A stretch of 64,000 nucleotides of DNA from an uncultured Lachnospiraceae bacterium (GCA_910583615.1 CAJTXP010000005.1:1-64000); one strand, 5' to 3'. Positions 50,188 through 59,725 are shown, counted from the first letter of the stretch. The notes: generated by a model not told the origin, from the letters alone. Translations and numbers: made by a program.

Positions 50188-51699
50188 ATGGAAAAACACA
50201 TCTTGGAACTGAAGAACATAAAAAAGGTTTTTCCCGGGGTCTGCGCGCTTGACGGGGTCTCCCTGGCCTTCCGGCCGGGGGAGATCCATGCCATAGCGGG
50301 AGAAAACGGGGCCGGAAAATCTACGTTCATCAAGATCATCACAGGGGCCATACAGCCCACCGAAGGTCAGATCTTTTTCGAAGGGGAGGAGATCCGGAAC
50401 AATTCGCCCATCGTATCCATGAAACACGGGATCGCGGCCATTTATCAGGAATTCAACCTGTTTCCGGCTCTGACTGCGGCAGAGAATATCTTTTTTGGGC
50501 GGATACCGAAGAAAAACGGTATGGTGGACTACCGAAAGATGTATCAGGAAGCGGAGGTCCTTCTGGAACAACTGGGAGTATCCATATCCGCCCAGGCCAG
50601 AGTGAGCAGCCTGAGCGTGGGATATCAGCAGATCATTGAGATTGCCCGGGCGGTATCGTGTCATGCCCGTGTACTTATCATGGATGAACCTTCAGCGCCG
50701 CTTACGGACAATGAGACGAGACGTCTGTTTGAGATCGTGGAACGGCTGAAGAAGAACGGAATCACGATCATCTATATTTCTCACAGGATGGAAGAGATCT
50801 TCCGGCTCTGTGACCGGGTGTCCGTATTCCGGGACGGGAAATATATTCGGACCATGGAGGTCCAAAATACCAGCGCGGATGAACTGATCCAGATCATGGT
50901 GAACCGGGAGCTGGGGGAGCAGTATCCGAAGAAGGCATATCAAAGAGGGAAGAAGGTACTGGAGATCCGGGGGCTGAACACGGCTCTTCTGAAGGATATT
51001 CATCTGGAGGCATATGAGGGGGAGATTCTCGGGCTTGCAGGGCTGGTCGGCGCAGGACGGACGGAGATCGCCCGGGCGCTGTTCGGCGCGGACCGAATCG
51101 AGAGCGGGGTATTTCTGATCGACGGAAAAGAGGTCGTGATTCATAAGACGATGGATGCGATCCGTGCGGGCATCGGACTGATCCCGGAGGACCGCAAACG
51201 GCAGGGGGTATTTCTGAGAGAGAGCATCCGCCATAATGTCTCTTTTGCACATTTTAAGGGGATCATGAAAGGACCTTTCATCAGCGAGAAGCTGGATAAG
51301 GAAGCCGCGGCCTCCTATATCGAGAGTCTGGGGATCAAGACGCCGTCCGCGGAGCAGGCGGTGGGGAACTTAAGCGGCGGCAACCAGCAGAAGGTCGTAC
51401 TGGCCAAGTGGCTGTTTACTGACAGCAGGATACTGATTTTTGACGAACCTACCCGCGGAATCGATGTGGGCGCCAGGCAGGAGATCTACCGGCTGATGCT
51501 GGACCTGATCGCACAGGGTAAGACCGTCATTATGATCAGTTCCGAGATGCCGGAGCTGATCGGCATGGCTGACCGCATTGTTGTGCTTCATGAAGGGCGG
51601 ATCAGCGGGACGCTTAAGAAGGGGGAGTTTACCCAGGAAAATATTATGACGCTGGCATCTGGGATGCCGCTGCAGACGGGATCGGAGGGAAAACATTGA
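50188..51699 (+). CDS. RbsA-type sugar ABC transporter ATP-binding protein
   Basis: A 503-residue tandem ATPase of CUT2 type. Domain 1: Walker A GENGAGKST, signature LSVGYQQ, Walker B VLIMDEPS. Domain 2: degenerate P-loop GLVGAGRTE, signature LSGGNQQKVVLAKWL, Walker B ILIFDEPTRGIDVGA. GCAGGAGCGGG lies before the ATG at 50188. The stop overlaps the permease start. Confidence 0.92.
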   Translation: MEKHILELKNIKKVFPGVCALDGVSLAFRPGEIHAIAGENGAGKSTFIKIITGAIQPTEGQIFFEGEEIRNNSPIVSMKHGIAAIYQEFNLFPALTAAENIFFGRIPKKNGMVDYRKMYQEAEVLLEQLGVSISAQARVSSLSVGYQQIIEIARAVSCHARVLIMDEPSAPLTDNETRRLFEIVERLKKNGITIIYISHRMEEIFRLCDRVSVFRDGKYIRTMEVQNTSADELIQIMVNRELGEQYPKKAYQRGKKVLEIRGLNTALLKDIHLEAYEGEILGLAGLVGAGRTEIARALFGADRIESGVFLIDGKEVVIHKTMDAIRAGIGLIPEDRKRQGVFLRESIRHNVSFAHFKGIMKGPFISEKLDKEAAASYIESLGIKTPSAEQAVGNLSGGNQQKVVLAKWLFTDSRILIFDEPTRGIDVGARQEIYRLMLDLIAQGKTVIMISSEMPELIGMADRIVVLHEGRISGTLKKGEFTQENIMTLASGMPLQTGSEGKH

Positions 51700-52637
51700 A
51701 AAAGATAGATTTGTCAAAATACGGGATTATATTTGCGTGGATCACGCTGGTGATCGTCTTTTCGATCTGCGAGCCATCGTTTCTGAAACCGTCCAATATT
51801 TTTAATATTTTAAGACAGGTGTCGATTGTCGGCGTCTGCTCCGTCGGCATGACGTTTGTAATCCTGACAGGCGGGATGGATCTTTCCGTCGGTTCCGTGA
51901 TCGGAGTGTCCACCGTGGCAGGCGCGATTCTTTTGTCCAACGGAGTGCCGATTCCGCTGGTATTCGTTCTGATCCTTCTCATGGGGGCCGCCGCAGGACT
52001 GTTTAACGGATTTTTTATCAATGAGGTGGGGATCGCGCCGATCATCATGACGCTTGGAACCATGACGGCGTTGAGAGGCGCGGCCTTTCTCCTCTGCGGC
52101 GGATTTCCGGTATACGGGATTCCGGAATCCTTCCTGATGATCGGGCAGGGATATCTGGGCGTCGTGCCGGTGCCCGTCATTTTAATGGTGATCGTCTTCG
52201 CGGTCGGTTACGTTCTGCTCAACAAGCTGCCTTTCGGCCGCGCAGTCTACGGGATCGGAGGGAATACAGAAGCAGCCCGGCTGTCAGGCGTCAATGTGAA
52301 GGCAGTTCTGTATAAGGTATACATTCTGGCAGGCGTTTTGTACGCGCTGGCCGGGCTGATCCTGATGGCCCGTGTCAACTCCGGACAGGCAAAATCCGGG
52401 GAGGGATACGAGATGGATGTAATCACCGGCTGTGTGCTGGGAGGTATCAGCATCAGCGGCGGCGAAGGGAAAATTACCGGTGTCGTGATCGGAGTGCTGC
52501 TCATGGGCACCCTGTCCAACGGCATGGTGCTGATGGATGTGTCCGAATACTGGCAGAAGGTCGTAAAGGGACTGGTGCTGATCCTGGCCGTGACTCTGGA
52601 CAAGCTGGTGCAGAGACGGCAGCTGAAGAGGGCGTAA
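51696..52637 (+). CDS. RbsC-type sugar ABC transporter permease
   Basis: A 313-residue permease with about eight to ten membrane segments; family motifs ILTGGMDLSVGSVIG, GTMTALRG, GRAVYGIGGNTEAARLSGVNV and EGYEMDVITGCVLGGISISGG(E)GK. It starts at a TTG overlapping the rbsA-type stop (TTGA), with CGGAGGG 6 bases upstream. It completes the CUT2 importer. Confidence 0.9.
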   Translation: MKKIDLSKYGIIFAWITLVIVFSICEPSFLKPSNIFNILRQVSIVGVCSVGMTFVILTGGMDLSVGSVIGVSTVAGAILLSNGVPIPLVFVLILLMGAAAGLFNGFFINEVGIAPIIMTLGTMTALRGAAFLLCGGFPVYGIPESFLMIGQGYLGVVPVPVILMVIVFAVGYVLLNKLPFGRAVYGIGGNTEAARLSGVNVKAVLYKVYILAGVLYALAGLILMARVNSGQAKSGEGYEMDVITGCVLGGISISGGEGKITGVVIGVLLMGTLSNGMVLMDVSEYWQKVVKGLVLILAVTLDKLVQRRQLKRA

Positions 52638-52669
52638 CCGGTTGGATAATGTCTGCAGGAACCATAATC

Positions 52670-52709
52670 AAAAGCTGTCCGTCATAGACGCGGACAGCTT
52701 TTGTTTTGC
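52670..52709 (+). terminator. Intrinsic terminator after rbsC-type gene
   Basis: AAAAGCTGTCCG and CGGACAGCTTTT are perfect 12-base arms, followed by GTTTTG. It can serve both the ABC operon and the convergent NERD gene. Confidence 0.88.
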
Positions 52710-52724
52710 TGCTCCAGTCTCTTT

Positions 52725-53732
52725 TTATATCGTATCTCTGGAGAACAGTTCCCCGATCCTGGAAAAAAATCCTTTTTCTTTCTGCTGGATCTTCCTGTCC
52801 AGCATGCGTATGTCATATTCGTGTATTCTCAGCCGGCGCGTCGTATCCTCCATCTGCTTTTTCAGGTCTGCCAGGCAGTATTCCGTCAATTCTTCCAGAT
52901 AATCCTTATCTACGCAGAGCGGGTAGAGGCGGTTCTGCTGTTTCCTTTTTTTGAGTCTGGAGCTGATATCCTCCATTTCTTTCCGGCTTAAGTTTGCAGT
53001 ATAACGGTCTTTTTTGAAAATTTCATATTCCAGGCGGTTGATATAGCAGACCGGGACTTCCCGAAAGTGGTCCTTGACATTAGAGCGGTCGTTTGCCCAA
53101 AGGATGATGGGATAGACCTTCAGCTTTTTGCTCATCTGAGGCTGCTTTTTATAAATTTCCTCCAGATGGCGGCTTAAAGAATTCGTGTGACGGCGGATCT
53201 GTTCAATCAGGTTCTCGGAATGTGTGCCGCTTTTCAGGATTCCCTTCTCTGATATAATGCCGTTGTGCCGCTTGTTTTTCACCTCTATGGAGAAAATGCC
53301 GGTGGGTGCGATAATGACCAGATCATGCTCGATGTCAAGGTTGTTGTATTTCAGCCGCAGATTCTGCAGAGAAATGACTCTGTTTCCGAGCAGTGACATG
53401 GCTTCTGCGGCGCGGTCTTCTCCTTTCTGTCCGAATTCCAGGCCCCGGCTGGCATCCTGGATGGAACGCGTCTGCTTCTGAAATGCTTCCGGGAGGTTAT
53501 CCATATCGATCTCGTATTTCTTCAGCAGGTGCATAAGGCCGGTGTACTGTTTCCGCGCCTGTGCATTGTCATACCGGTTTTCCTCCAGCAGACGGAGGGA
53601 CCGGATGTAGTCTTTTCTTTTTTTGATCTCCTTATTGATGCAGGCAAGAGTTTCCTTTTCCTTTTCTGCTTCTCCTGCAAGAAGGACTCGTTCTTCACAT
53701 AATTTGTTGATATCCATACAGTTCCTTTTCAT
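52725..53732 (-). CDS. NERD-domain (nuclease-related) protein
   Basis: A 335-residue protein with a predicted coiled-coil N-terminus (EKEKETLACINKEIKKRKDY), a central NERD domain (GQKGEDRAAEAMSLLG, DIEHDLVIIAPTGIFSIEVKNK; Asp, Glu-x-Lys nuclease-like residues) and a long helical C-terminus. No membrane segment. NERD proteins are of uncertain function, with links to DNA handling and plasmid or defence genes. It is a single gene convergent with the ABC operon. Confidence 0.82.
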   Translation of the reverse strand: MKRNCMDINKLCEERVLLAGEAEKEKETLACINKEIKKRKDYIRSLRLLEENRYDNAQARKQYTGLMHLLKKYEIDMDNLPEAFQKQTRSIQDASRGLEFGQKGEDRAAEAMSLLGNRVISLQNLRLKYNNLDIEHDLVIIAPTGIFSIEVKNKRHNGIISEKGILKSGTHSENLIEQIRRHTNSLSRHLEEIYKKQPQMSKKLKVYPIILWANDRSNVKDHFREVPVCYINRLEYEIFKKDRYTANLSRKEMEDISSRLKKRKQQNRLYPLCVDKDYLEELTEYCLADLKKQMEDTTRRLRIHEYDIRMLDRKIQQKEKGFFSRIGELFSRDTI

Positions 53733-53883
53733 TTTTGTTGCTGTGAAGGCCGTTACTTATGTAAGGCCGCATAGTGGCTGCGAAAATGGAAACCACTATT
53801 ATCACCTATCATAACATTATTTTTCCCAAATAGGTAGACAGAATTTACAAGTATCGCAGATTTTTTATCTGTCCGCATCCGGG

Positions 53884-53912
53884 TAGACAAAACAAAACGG
53901 AGATACTATAAT
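53884..53912 (+). promoter_or_regulatory. Promoter of the trk/ktr operon
   Basis: TAGACA and TATAAT with a 17-bp spacer, leaving a leader of only about 40 bases before the ATG. An inverted repeat ATAGTGG/CCACTAT lies further upstream (53771-53799). Confidence 0.65.
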
Positions 53913-53958
53913 ATAGAGTAACCGGATACAACCGTGTTTTTTGAAAGCGGGGATCATC

Positions 53959-55302
53959 ATGTTTACAAAAATACGAAAAAGCCTGACTCCGGTCCAGTGG
54001 ATCGCAGCGGGGTTCCTGATTATCATATTGTGTGGGACGCTCCTTTTGATGCTTCCCGTGTCCAGCCGGGATTCAGGAGGGACGGATTTTCTGTCCGCGC
54101 TTTTTACGGCTGCCAGCGCCACCTGCGTCACCGGCCTTGTGGTCGTGGACACTTATCAGCACTGGAGCCTGTTTGGCCAGCTTGTCATACTGCTCATGAT
54201 CCAGACGGGCGGACTGGGGTTTGTGACCATTGGCGTGACGATTCTTCTGATGATGGGCAAAAAGGTCGGCCTGGCGGACAGGGGCCTGTTAAGAGACAGC
54301 GTAAATATTCTGGAGCTTGGCGGCGTGGTGCGGCTGGCAAAGTTAATCGTGAAGGGAACCCTTTTCTTCGAAGGGATTGGCGCGTGTCTTCTGGCCTGTC
54401 GTTTTGTGCCGGAGTTCGGGATTGCAGAAGGGATTTATTATGGGATCTTTCATTCTGTCTCTGCTTTCTGCAATGCCGGTTTTGATCTGATGGGACGTTT
54501 TGGAGAATATGGATCTCTGGTCCGTTATGCAGATGACTGGCTGATGAATCTGACCGTTGTAACGCTGATTCTGACCGGAGGCCTCGGATTTTCCGTGTGG
54601 CGGGATCTGGTGAAAAACCGCTGCCATGTGAGGAAATATACACTGCATACCAAGATGGTTCTGACTGCTCTTCTGGTGCTGGTAATCGTGCCGACAGGAC
54701 TGTTCTGGCTTCTGGAGCGGGACGGAGTGCTGGCGGGCATGAGCGGTTCCGGACAGTTCTTGGGCGCGCTTTTTGCTGCCGTGACGCCCAGAACGGCAGG
54801 CTTTAATACGACGGATGTGGCGGCGATGGGTGATGCGGGAAAACTGCTTACGCTGGTGCTGATGCTGATCGGCGGCAATCCGGGTTCCACGGCAGGCGGT
54901 GTGAAGACCACTACGATCATGGTACTTTTATTCTATGTAGTGTCCATGATTCAGCACCGGGACGGCGTCAATGTATACGGCCGCAGGCTTCCGGACGGCA
55001 TGATCGAAAAGGCGGCGATTGTGTTTACACTGACCCTTACGCTGGCGGTGACGGCGTCCTTTCTCATCTGTGCCCTGGATGGCCTTCCTCTGACCGACGT
55101 GCTTCTGGAGACATTTTCGGCAGTGGACACCGTGGGGATGAGTACCGGGATTACAAGACAGACCGGAACATGTTCCAGGGTTATCCTGATCCTTTTGATG
55201 TACTGCGGAAGAATCGGGAGTCTGTCCTTTGCCCTTGCATTTACGGATAAAAAACAAAGATCCGGGCTTCGCCAGCCCATGGAACGCATCAATATTGGCT
55301 GA
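53959..55302 (+). CDS. TrkH/KtrB-type potassium transporter channel subunit
   Basis: A 447-residue membrane protein with the four pore loops of the superfamily: AASATCVTGLVVVDT, FHSVSAFCNAGFDLM, AVTPRTAGFNTTDV and FSAVDTVGMSTGI, which form the K+ filter (T-V-G-like). It works with the TrkA/KtrA subunit encoded 19 bases downstream. The ATG at 53959 is preferred over a TTG six codons earlier, although the ribosome-binding site (GCGGGGATC) is only fair. Confidence 0.92.
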   Translation: MFTKIRKSLTPVQWIAAGFLIIILCGTLLLMLPVSSRDSGGTDFLSALFTAASATCVTGLVVVDTYQHWSLFGQLVILLMIQTGGLGFVTIGVTILLMMGKKVGLADRGLLRDSVNILELGGVVRLAKLIVKGTLFFEGIGACLLACRFVPEFGIAEGIYYGIFHSVSAFCNAGFDLMGRFGEYGSLVRYADDWLMNLTVVTLILTGGLGFSVWRDLVKNRCHVRKYTLHTKMVLTALLVLVIVPTGLFWLLERDGVLAGMSGSGQFLGALFAAVTPRTAGFNTTDVAAMGDAGKLLTLVLMLIGGNPGSTAGGVKTTTIMVLLFYVVSMIQHRDGVNVYGRRLPDGMIEKAAIVFTLTLTLAVTASFLICALDGLPLTDVLLETFSAVDTVGMSTGITRQTGTCSRVILILLMYCGRIGSLSFALAFTDKKQRSGLRQPMERINIG

Positions 55303-55321
55303 GTTTTGGGAGAAATGCTTT

Positions 55322-55969
55322 ATGAAATCTTTTTTAATTATTGGAATGGGAAGGTTTGGACATTATCTGTGCCAGGAGCTGTCCAAACTTGGAAATGAAA
55401 TACTGGCGGTGGATGTTGTGGAAGAGCGCCTGGAGCCCTGTCTTCCGCTGGTGACCAGTGCGCAGATCGGAGACTGTACGAAACCGGAGGTGCTTAAGGA
55501 GCTGGGGGTTGGAAATTTTGACAGGTGTTTTGTATGTATTGGCACGAATTTCCAGAACAGTCTGGAGATTACCAGTCTTTTAAAAGAACTGGGGGCGAAA
55601 TGGGTCATCAGCCGGGCCAGTACGGATGTGCAGGCAAAATTTCTTCTGCGCAACGGTGCGGATGAGGTTGTCTATCCGGAGCGTGATATTGCTGAGCGGG
55701 TTGCGAAAAAATCCAGTGCGAACCATGTTTTTGACTTTGTGGATCTGGGAGATTACGGAATCTATGAGGCTCTCCCTTTAAAGGAATGGGTAGGGAAGAG
55801 CATTAAAGAACTGAATGTACGGGTGAATTATAATATCAGCATTCTCGGTATCCGGGAGGCGGATGGCTCCGTGTTCATGCCCGATGCAGACTACTGCTTC
55901 AGAGGGGAAGACCATATGATGGTCATGGGCAGTGATGCGGACCTGGCCCGTTTTCTCCGTAAACTGTAG
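55322..55969 (+). CDS. TrkA/KtrA-type potassium uptake regulatory subunit
   Basis: A 215-residue cytosolic RCK protein. The N-terminal Rossmann fold has GMGRFGHYLCQEL (nucleotide-binding G-x-G-x-x-G) and AVDVVEE; RASTDVQAKFLLRNGADEVVYPE is typical of the family. The C-terminal TrkA-C domain (GKSIKELNVRVNYNISILGI) follows. It gates the channel subunit encoded before it in response to nucleotide. Confidence 0.92.
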   Translation: MKSFLIIGMGRFGHYLCQELSKLGNEILAVDVVEERLEPCLPLVTSAQIGDCTKPEVLKELGVGNFDRCFVCIGTNFQNSLEITSLLKELGAKWVISRASTDVQAKFLLRNGADEVVYPERDIAERVAKKSSANHVFDFVDLGDYGIYEALPLKEWVGKSIKELNVRVNYNISILGIREADGSVFMPDADYCFRGEDHMMVMGSDADLARFLRKL

Positions 55970-55971
55970 GG

Positions 55972-56190
55972 TCATATGGTCAGATCCAGAAGTTCCGCCT
56001 GCTTCAGCAGAAACTGATAGCGCATCTGCACGGCTTTCAGTTCGTAGATGGAACAGTCGATCAGATCCGGGTCAATGACGTTTTCAAAGTTGGAATAGGC
56101 GCAGTCCATGGCGCGTTTTGCTTTCTTTATATCTTCCAGAAGCTGCTGCTTTCTGGGATCTGCGCTTATATTGGGTTCTGTGCGTTTCAT
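55972..56190 (-). CDS. YaaL-family protein (DUF2508)
   Basis: A 72-residue helical protein matching B. subtilis YaaL: QQLLEDIKKAKRAMDCAYSNFENVIDPDLIDCSIYELKAVQMRYQFLL (in pieces). The ATG at 56190 has GGAAGGAAG at suitable distance; a longer frame extends upstream but without support. In Bacillota yaaL usually lies directly before bofA in one direction; here it is divergent from bofA. Function unknown. Confidence 0.8.
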   Translation of the reverse strand: MKRTEPNISADPRKQQLLEDIKKAKRAMDCAYSNFENVIDPDLIDCSIYELKAVQMRYQFLLKQAELLDLTI

Positions 56191-56317
56191 CTGCATCTTC
56201 CTTCCTGTTATTGGAAACTGGTTAGTATCAGTATAGTCGCCAATTGGAAAATTTATACGGAAACGGGAATATTTTTCAGTGTTTTTCATATAGTAAACCA
56301 GAGAGGAGGCGGCTTTT

Positions 56318-56590
56318 GTGGAGAAAGAAACAGGAGTTCTGGTGATTGCAGGGGCGTGCCTGCTGGTGCTTTTTATGGTGCTGGTGAAGCGCAAAGCGGA
56401 GCTTTTTCTGAATTTCTGCCTGCGGGCGGTGATGGGTGCAATCTCGATCTACGGGATTAATCTTCTGCTGGCAGTGTGGGAGATCCCGTGTTCGGTAGGG
56501 ATCAATCTGTTAAGTCTTTTGGCGTCCGGGATCTTTGGATTCAGCGGGGTTTCTCTTCTTTACGCAATTGCGGCATTTCGGTTTTTGTGA
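56318..56590 (+). CDS. BofA-family pro-sigmaK processing inhibitor
   Basis: A 90-residue membrane protein with two to three hydrophobic segments and the BofA C-terminal pattern INLLSLLASGIFGFSGVSLLYAI. In B. subtilis BofA holds the SpoIVFB protease inactive until the forespore signal. GAGGAGGC lies 8 bases before a GTG start. Its presence points to a sporulating lineage. Confidence 0.8.
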   Translation: MEKETGVLVIAGACLLVLFMVLVKRKAELFLNFCLRAVMGAISIYGINLLLAVWEIPCSVGINLLSLLASGIFGFSGVSLLYAIAAFRFL

Positions 56591-56627
56591 GTATTCGACA
56601 AAATTTGTGAACAAACTGTAAATTGAC

Positions 56628-56656
56628 TTTACAGTGGAAAAAGGATTCTCTATAAT
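56628..56656 (+). promoter_or_regulatory. Promoter of the Tad pilus operon
   Basis: TTTACA and TATAAT with a 17-bp spacer, about 120 bases before the first gene. The leader (56660-56779) holds no clear gene. Confidence 0.7.
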
Positions 56657-56779
56657 AAAAAACGTGATAAACGTTTATCGACAAAGTGGCATTCGCCATG
56701 GACTCAAATGTTTTCAGAGTCAGATTCCATTAAAAATTGCAGCATGAAGAAACCGGGGCTTGTGTTGCAGGAGGTAAAA

Positions 56780-57775
56780 GTGAAAAACACAAGATTATGG
56801 ATTGCGGATTCGGAAGCTTCCTATGCGGAGGCTTTCAGAGAATACGTAAATCTGAAAAAAAGCCATCTGTTTCAGGTCAGGATGTGTACCGAACAGGAGC
56901 AGCTTGTGAAAGCGCTTTCTGCGGAAGAGATTGAGATACTGCTGATATCAGCAAAGTGGTATGAAACGCTGAAAGGTTTCATCCGGAATGAATGTGTGAT
57001 CTTTTTATCCGAGGGAAGTCTTCCAAAAGAACTGAACAGGTTCCCGGCTGTGTACAAGTATCAGTCTGTGGAGAATATTCTTCGGGAAATCATGTATTAT
57101 TATTCAGAACAGGATGCGGACGAATATTATACACAGGTACGCAGAGAAAACAGGGTGATAGGGATATATTCTCCGTCAGAAGGGATCAGGAAAAACAAGT
57201 TTGCCCTTACTTTGGGGCAGATCATAGCAGAGGATCGGAATGTTTTATATCTGAATCTGGAAGAATGTTCCGGATTTTCTGAGATTCTGGATGGAAGTCA
57301 CTGGAACCTGACGGATTTAATCTACTATCTTAGGCAAAATAAGGCTTCGTTTCTGTATCGACTGAACAGCATGATCAGGAAGCTGGACCGGATGGATTAT
57401 ATCCCGCCCTGTGAATCCTATACGGATTTTCTGCAGGTCACTGCGGAAGAGTGGCAGCGACTGCTGCATCTGATCTGCACGCAGAGCAGCTATGATGTCG
57501 TCATACTGGATTTTGGCAACAGCGCAGGTCACGAAACGGACCTTTTAAGGCAGTGCAGCGGTATCTATGTACCGGTTGGTCCGGATCTGATCTCGCAGGG
57601 CAGACTTGGACAGTGGGAGAAGCATCTTCAGGTATCAGACGGAATGGATATACTGGAAAGACTTCAGAAGCTGGAACTGCCGGAATGCGGTATGGGTCCG
57701 TACAGCGAGGAGGATCTCTTTATGCTGCCACAGCAGGAACTGGGCGCTTTTGTCCGGGGACTGCTGGAGGAATAG
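56780..57775 (+). CDS. TadZ/CpaE-like pilus assembly protein with degenerate P-loop
   Basis: A 331-residue protein: an N-terminal receiver-like region (ILLISAKWYETL, ECVIFLSEGSLP), then a MinD/ParA-like ATPase domain. The P-loop reads YSPSEGIRKNKFALTL instead of G-G-x-G-K-T-T, and VVILDFGN is the Walker B-like strand. Loss of the classical Walker A is known among TadZ proteins, which localise the Tad machine. The GTG at 56780 follows AGGAGG by 5 bases; a longer frame from 56708 has no such site. Confidence 0.75.
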   Translation: MKNTRLWIADSEASYAEAFREYVNLKKSHLFQVRMCTEQEQLVKALSAEEIEILLISAKWYETLKGFIRNECVIFLSEGSLPKELNRFPAVYKYQSVENILREIMYYYSEQDADEYYTQVRRENRVIGIYSPSEGIRKNKFALTLGQIIAEDRNVLYLNLEECSGFSEILDGSHWNLTDLIYYLRQNKASFLYRLNSMIRKLDRMDYIPPCESYTDFLQVTAEEWQRLLHLICTQSSYDVVILDFGNSAGHETDLLRQCSGIYVPVGPDLISQGRLGQWEKHLQVSDGMDILERLQKLELPECGMGPYSEEDLFMLPQQELGAFVRGLLEE

Positions 57776-57783
57776 GAGGTATC

Positions 57784-59043
57784 ATGGAACAGGTGTCAGG
57801 GACATCAGAAAGATTTCTGGAGATGAAAAGCCGGATTCTTGAACGGGTAGACTTAAGCAGGGAAGTGCCGGATGAAGAGATGCAGGAGCTGATCGACGAA
57901 GTAGTGCTTTCCTGCGGGAAGGAACAGCGCATTTCACTGAATGAGAAGTGCCGGCTGAAAAGGGAGCTGTTTCATGCGCTCAGGAAGATGGATGTACTTC
58001 AGGAACTTCTGGATGAGCCGGGAGTGACAGAGATCATGGTCAACGGAATGGATGGAATTTTCCTTGAAAAAGGCGGGAAACTGGTACGCTGGGAGAAGAA
58101 TTTTTATTCCAGGGAACGGATACTGGATATCATTCAGCAGATGGCAGGGGCCTGCAACCGGGTTGTCAATGAATCCCAGCCCATTGTGGATGCAAGGCTG
58201 GAGAACGGCGACCGGCTGCATGTTGTCCTTCCCCCTGTAGCGGTGAACGGGCCGATTATCACAATACGACGATTTCCGGAAAGCCCTGTAACCATGGAGA
58301 AGCTTCTGGAACTGGAAAGCCTTTCCCAGGAGGAGGCCCTGTTCTTGAAGGATGCGGTCCGGTCCGGATATTCTATCCTGATTGCAGGCGGAACCGGGTC
58401 CGGGAAGACGACGTTTTTGAACGCGCTTTCCGAATATATTCCGCGGGATGAACGGGTCATCGTAATCGAAGATACTGCAGAGCTGCAGATTCAGAATGTG
58501 GAGAATCTGGTGCGTCTGGAGACTCGAAGCTCCGGAGCGGAGGACTGTAAGGAGATCACGATCCGGGATCTGATCCGTGCTTCGCTGAGGATGAGGCCAA
58601 GCAGAATTATTGTCGGCGAGGTCCGCGGGGCGGAGGCTTTTGAACTTCTGACCTGTCTGAATACCGGTCATGACGGAAGCTTTTCCACCTGCCACGCCAA
58701 CAGCACGCAGGACACGGTCGGACGCCTGGAAACCATGGTACTGATGGGGATGGAACTGCCCCTGCAGGCAATCCGGAGGCAGATTGCCTCCGGCATTGAC
58801 CTGATCGTTTATCTTGGAAGACTGCGTGATAAAAGCCGCAGACTTCTGGAAATCACGGAAGTGACCGGTATGGAAGGGGATCAGGTGGTATTGAATCCGC
58901 TGTTCCTCTTCCGGGAAACCGGCGAGGTATCCGGCAGAATCTGCGGGACACAGGAAAAAACGGGAGATATGAAAAATATTGAAAAATTTCAGCGCGCCGG
59001 CATTTCGGCATATGAAAAAGGAATCATTTCTGGATCTTCTTAA
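57784..59043 (+). CDS. tadA: TadA/CpaF-family secretion ATPase
   Basis: A 419-residue motor ATPase for Flp pilus assembly. Elements: LLDEPGVTEIMVNGMDGIFLEKGGKL, arginine-rich TIRRFPE, Walker A GGTGSGKTTFLNAL (near residue 202), ASP-box-like VIEDTAELQIQ, Walker B RIIVGEVRGAEAFELL and His box STCHANS. GGAGGTATC precedes the ATG, 8 bases after the tadZ-like stop. The end overlaps the next gene. Confidence 0.92.
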   Translation: MEQVSGTSERFLEMKSRILERVDLSREVPDEEMQELIDEVVLSCGKEQRISLNEKCRLKRELFHALRKMDVLQELLDEPGVTEIMVNGMDGIFLEKGGKLVRWEKNFYSRERILDIIQQMAGACNRVVNESQPIVDARLENGDRLHVVLPPVAVNGPIITIRRFPESPVTMEKLLELESLSQEEALFLKDAVRSGYSILIAGGTGSGKTTFLNALSEYIPRDERVIVIEDTAELQIQNVENLVRLETRSSGAEDCKEITIRDLIRASLRMRPSRIIVGEVRGAEAFELLTCLNTGHDGSFSTCHANSTQDTVGRLETMVLMGMELPLQAIRRQIASGIDLIVYLGRLRDKSRRLLEITEVTGMEGDQVVLNPLFLFRETGEVSGRICGTQEKTGDMKNIEKFQRAGISAYEKGIISGSS

Positions 59044-59725
59044 GGGAATTCTCCTGATTCTGATATTTTCCTGGTTATTCTACGATTCTCTCTTGGCAGT
59101 TTTCTGCCTGCTCCCTTTACTCCGGCTGTGGCTTGGGGAATGCAGGGAGGAAAGAGAACAGAAAGCAAAAGAACAGTTCCGAAAGATGTTTCGGGAATGG
59201 ATCCTGCTTTTATCCTCTTCTTTGTCCGCAGGATATTCGGTGGAGAATGCCATGGGGCAGTCCTTTCGGGAACTTCAGATGATGTTTCCCAAAGGGGGGA
59301 TCATGCTGGATGAACTGAAAGAGATGCTGGCAAAGGCTGAGAATAACCAGCGGCCGGAGGCGCTTCTTGGCGAGTTTGCACAAAGACACCCCCTGGAAGA
59401 GGTAAAAAGCTTTGTGGAAGTGTTCTGCACCGCGCGTATAAGCGGAGGAAGCCTGAATGCGGTCATTCAGAATACAGCATCTCAGATGGCGGAGATCATG
59501 GATACCCGGAGGGAAATTGGAACACTGCTGGCAGCAAAGGTATATGAGCAGAAGATCATGACAGTTATGCCGGCGGCAGTACTTCTGTACGTACGGATTG
59601 GCTCCGGAGAGTTTCTGAAAGGACTGTATCATAATCCGATGGGAATTCTGGTGGCGACCGTATGCCTGGTGATCTACCTTTCAGCGTATCTGCTGGGGAA
59701 AAGGATGGTACAGTTTGAAATATAG
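58979..59725 (+). CDS. TadB-like type II secretion F-domain protein
   Basis: A 248-residue inner-membrane platform protein. An N-terminal pair of membrane segments (FLDLLKGILLILIFSWLFYDS, LLAVFCLLPLLRLWLG) is followed by the T2SSF domain (LLLSSSLSAGYSVENAM, LEEVKSFVEVFCTARISGGSL) and a C-terminal membrane pair. It overlaps tadA by 65 bases if the TTG at 58979 is used; the ATG at 59012 is also possible. It partners with the TadC-like protein. Confidence 0.82.
   Translation: MKNFSAPAFRHMKKESFLDLLKGILLILIFSWLFYDSLLAVFCLLPLLRLWLGECREEREQKAKEQFRKMFREWILLLSSSLSAGYSVENAMGQSFRELQMMFPKGGIMLDELKEMLAKAENNQRPEALLGEFAQRHPLEEVKSFVEVFCTARISGGSLNAVIQNTASQMAEIMDTRREIGTLLAAKVYEQKIMTVMPAAVLLYVRIGSGEFLKGLYHNPMGILVATVCLVIYLSAYLLGKRMVQFEI

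Noticed and set aside
53771..53958. c-di-AMP riboswitch before the potassium transporter operon.
   Set aside because: The promoter leaves only about 40 bases of leader, far too short for that riboswitch.
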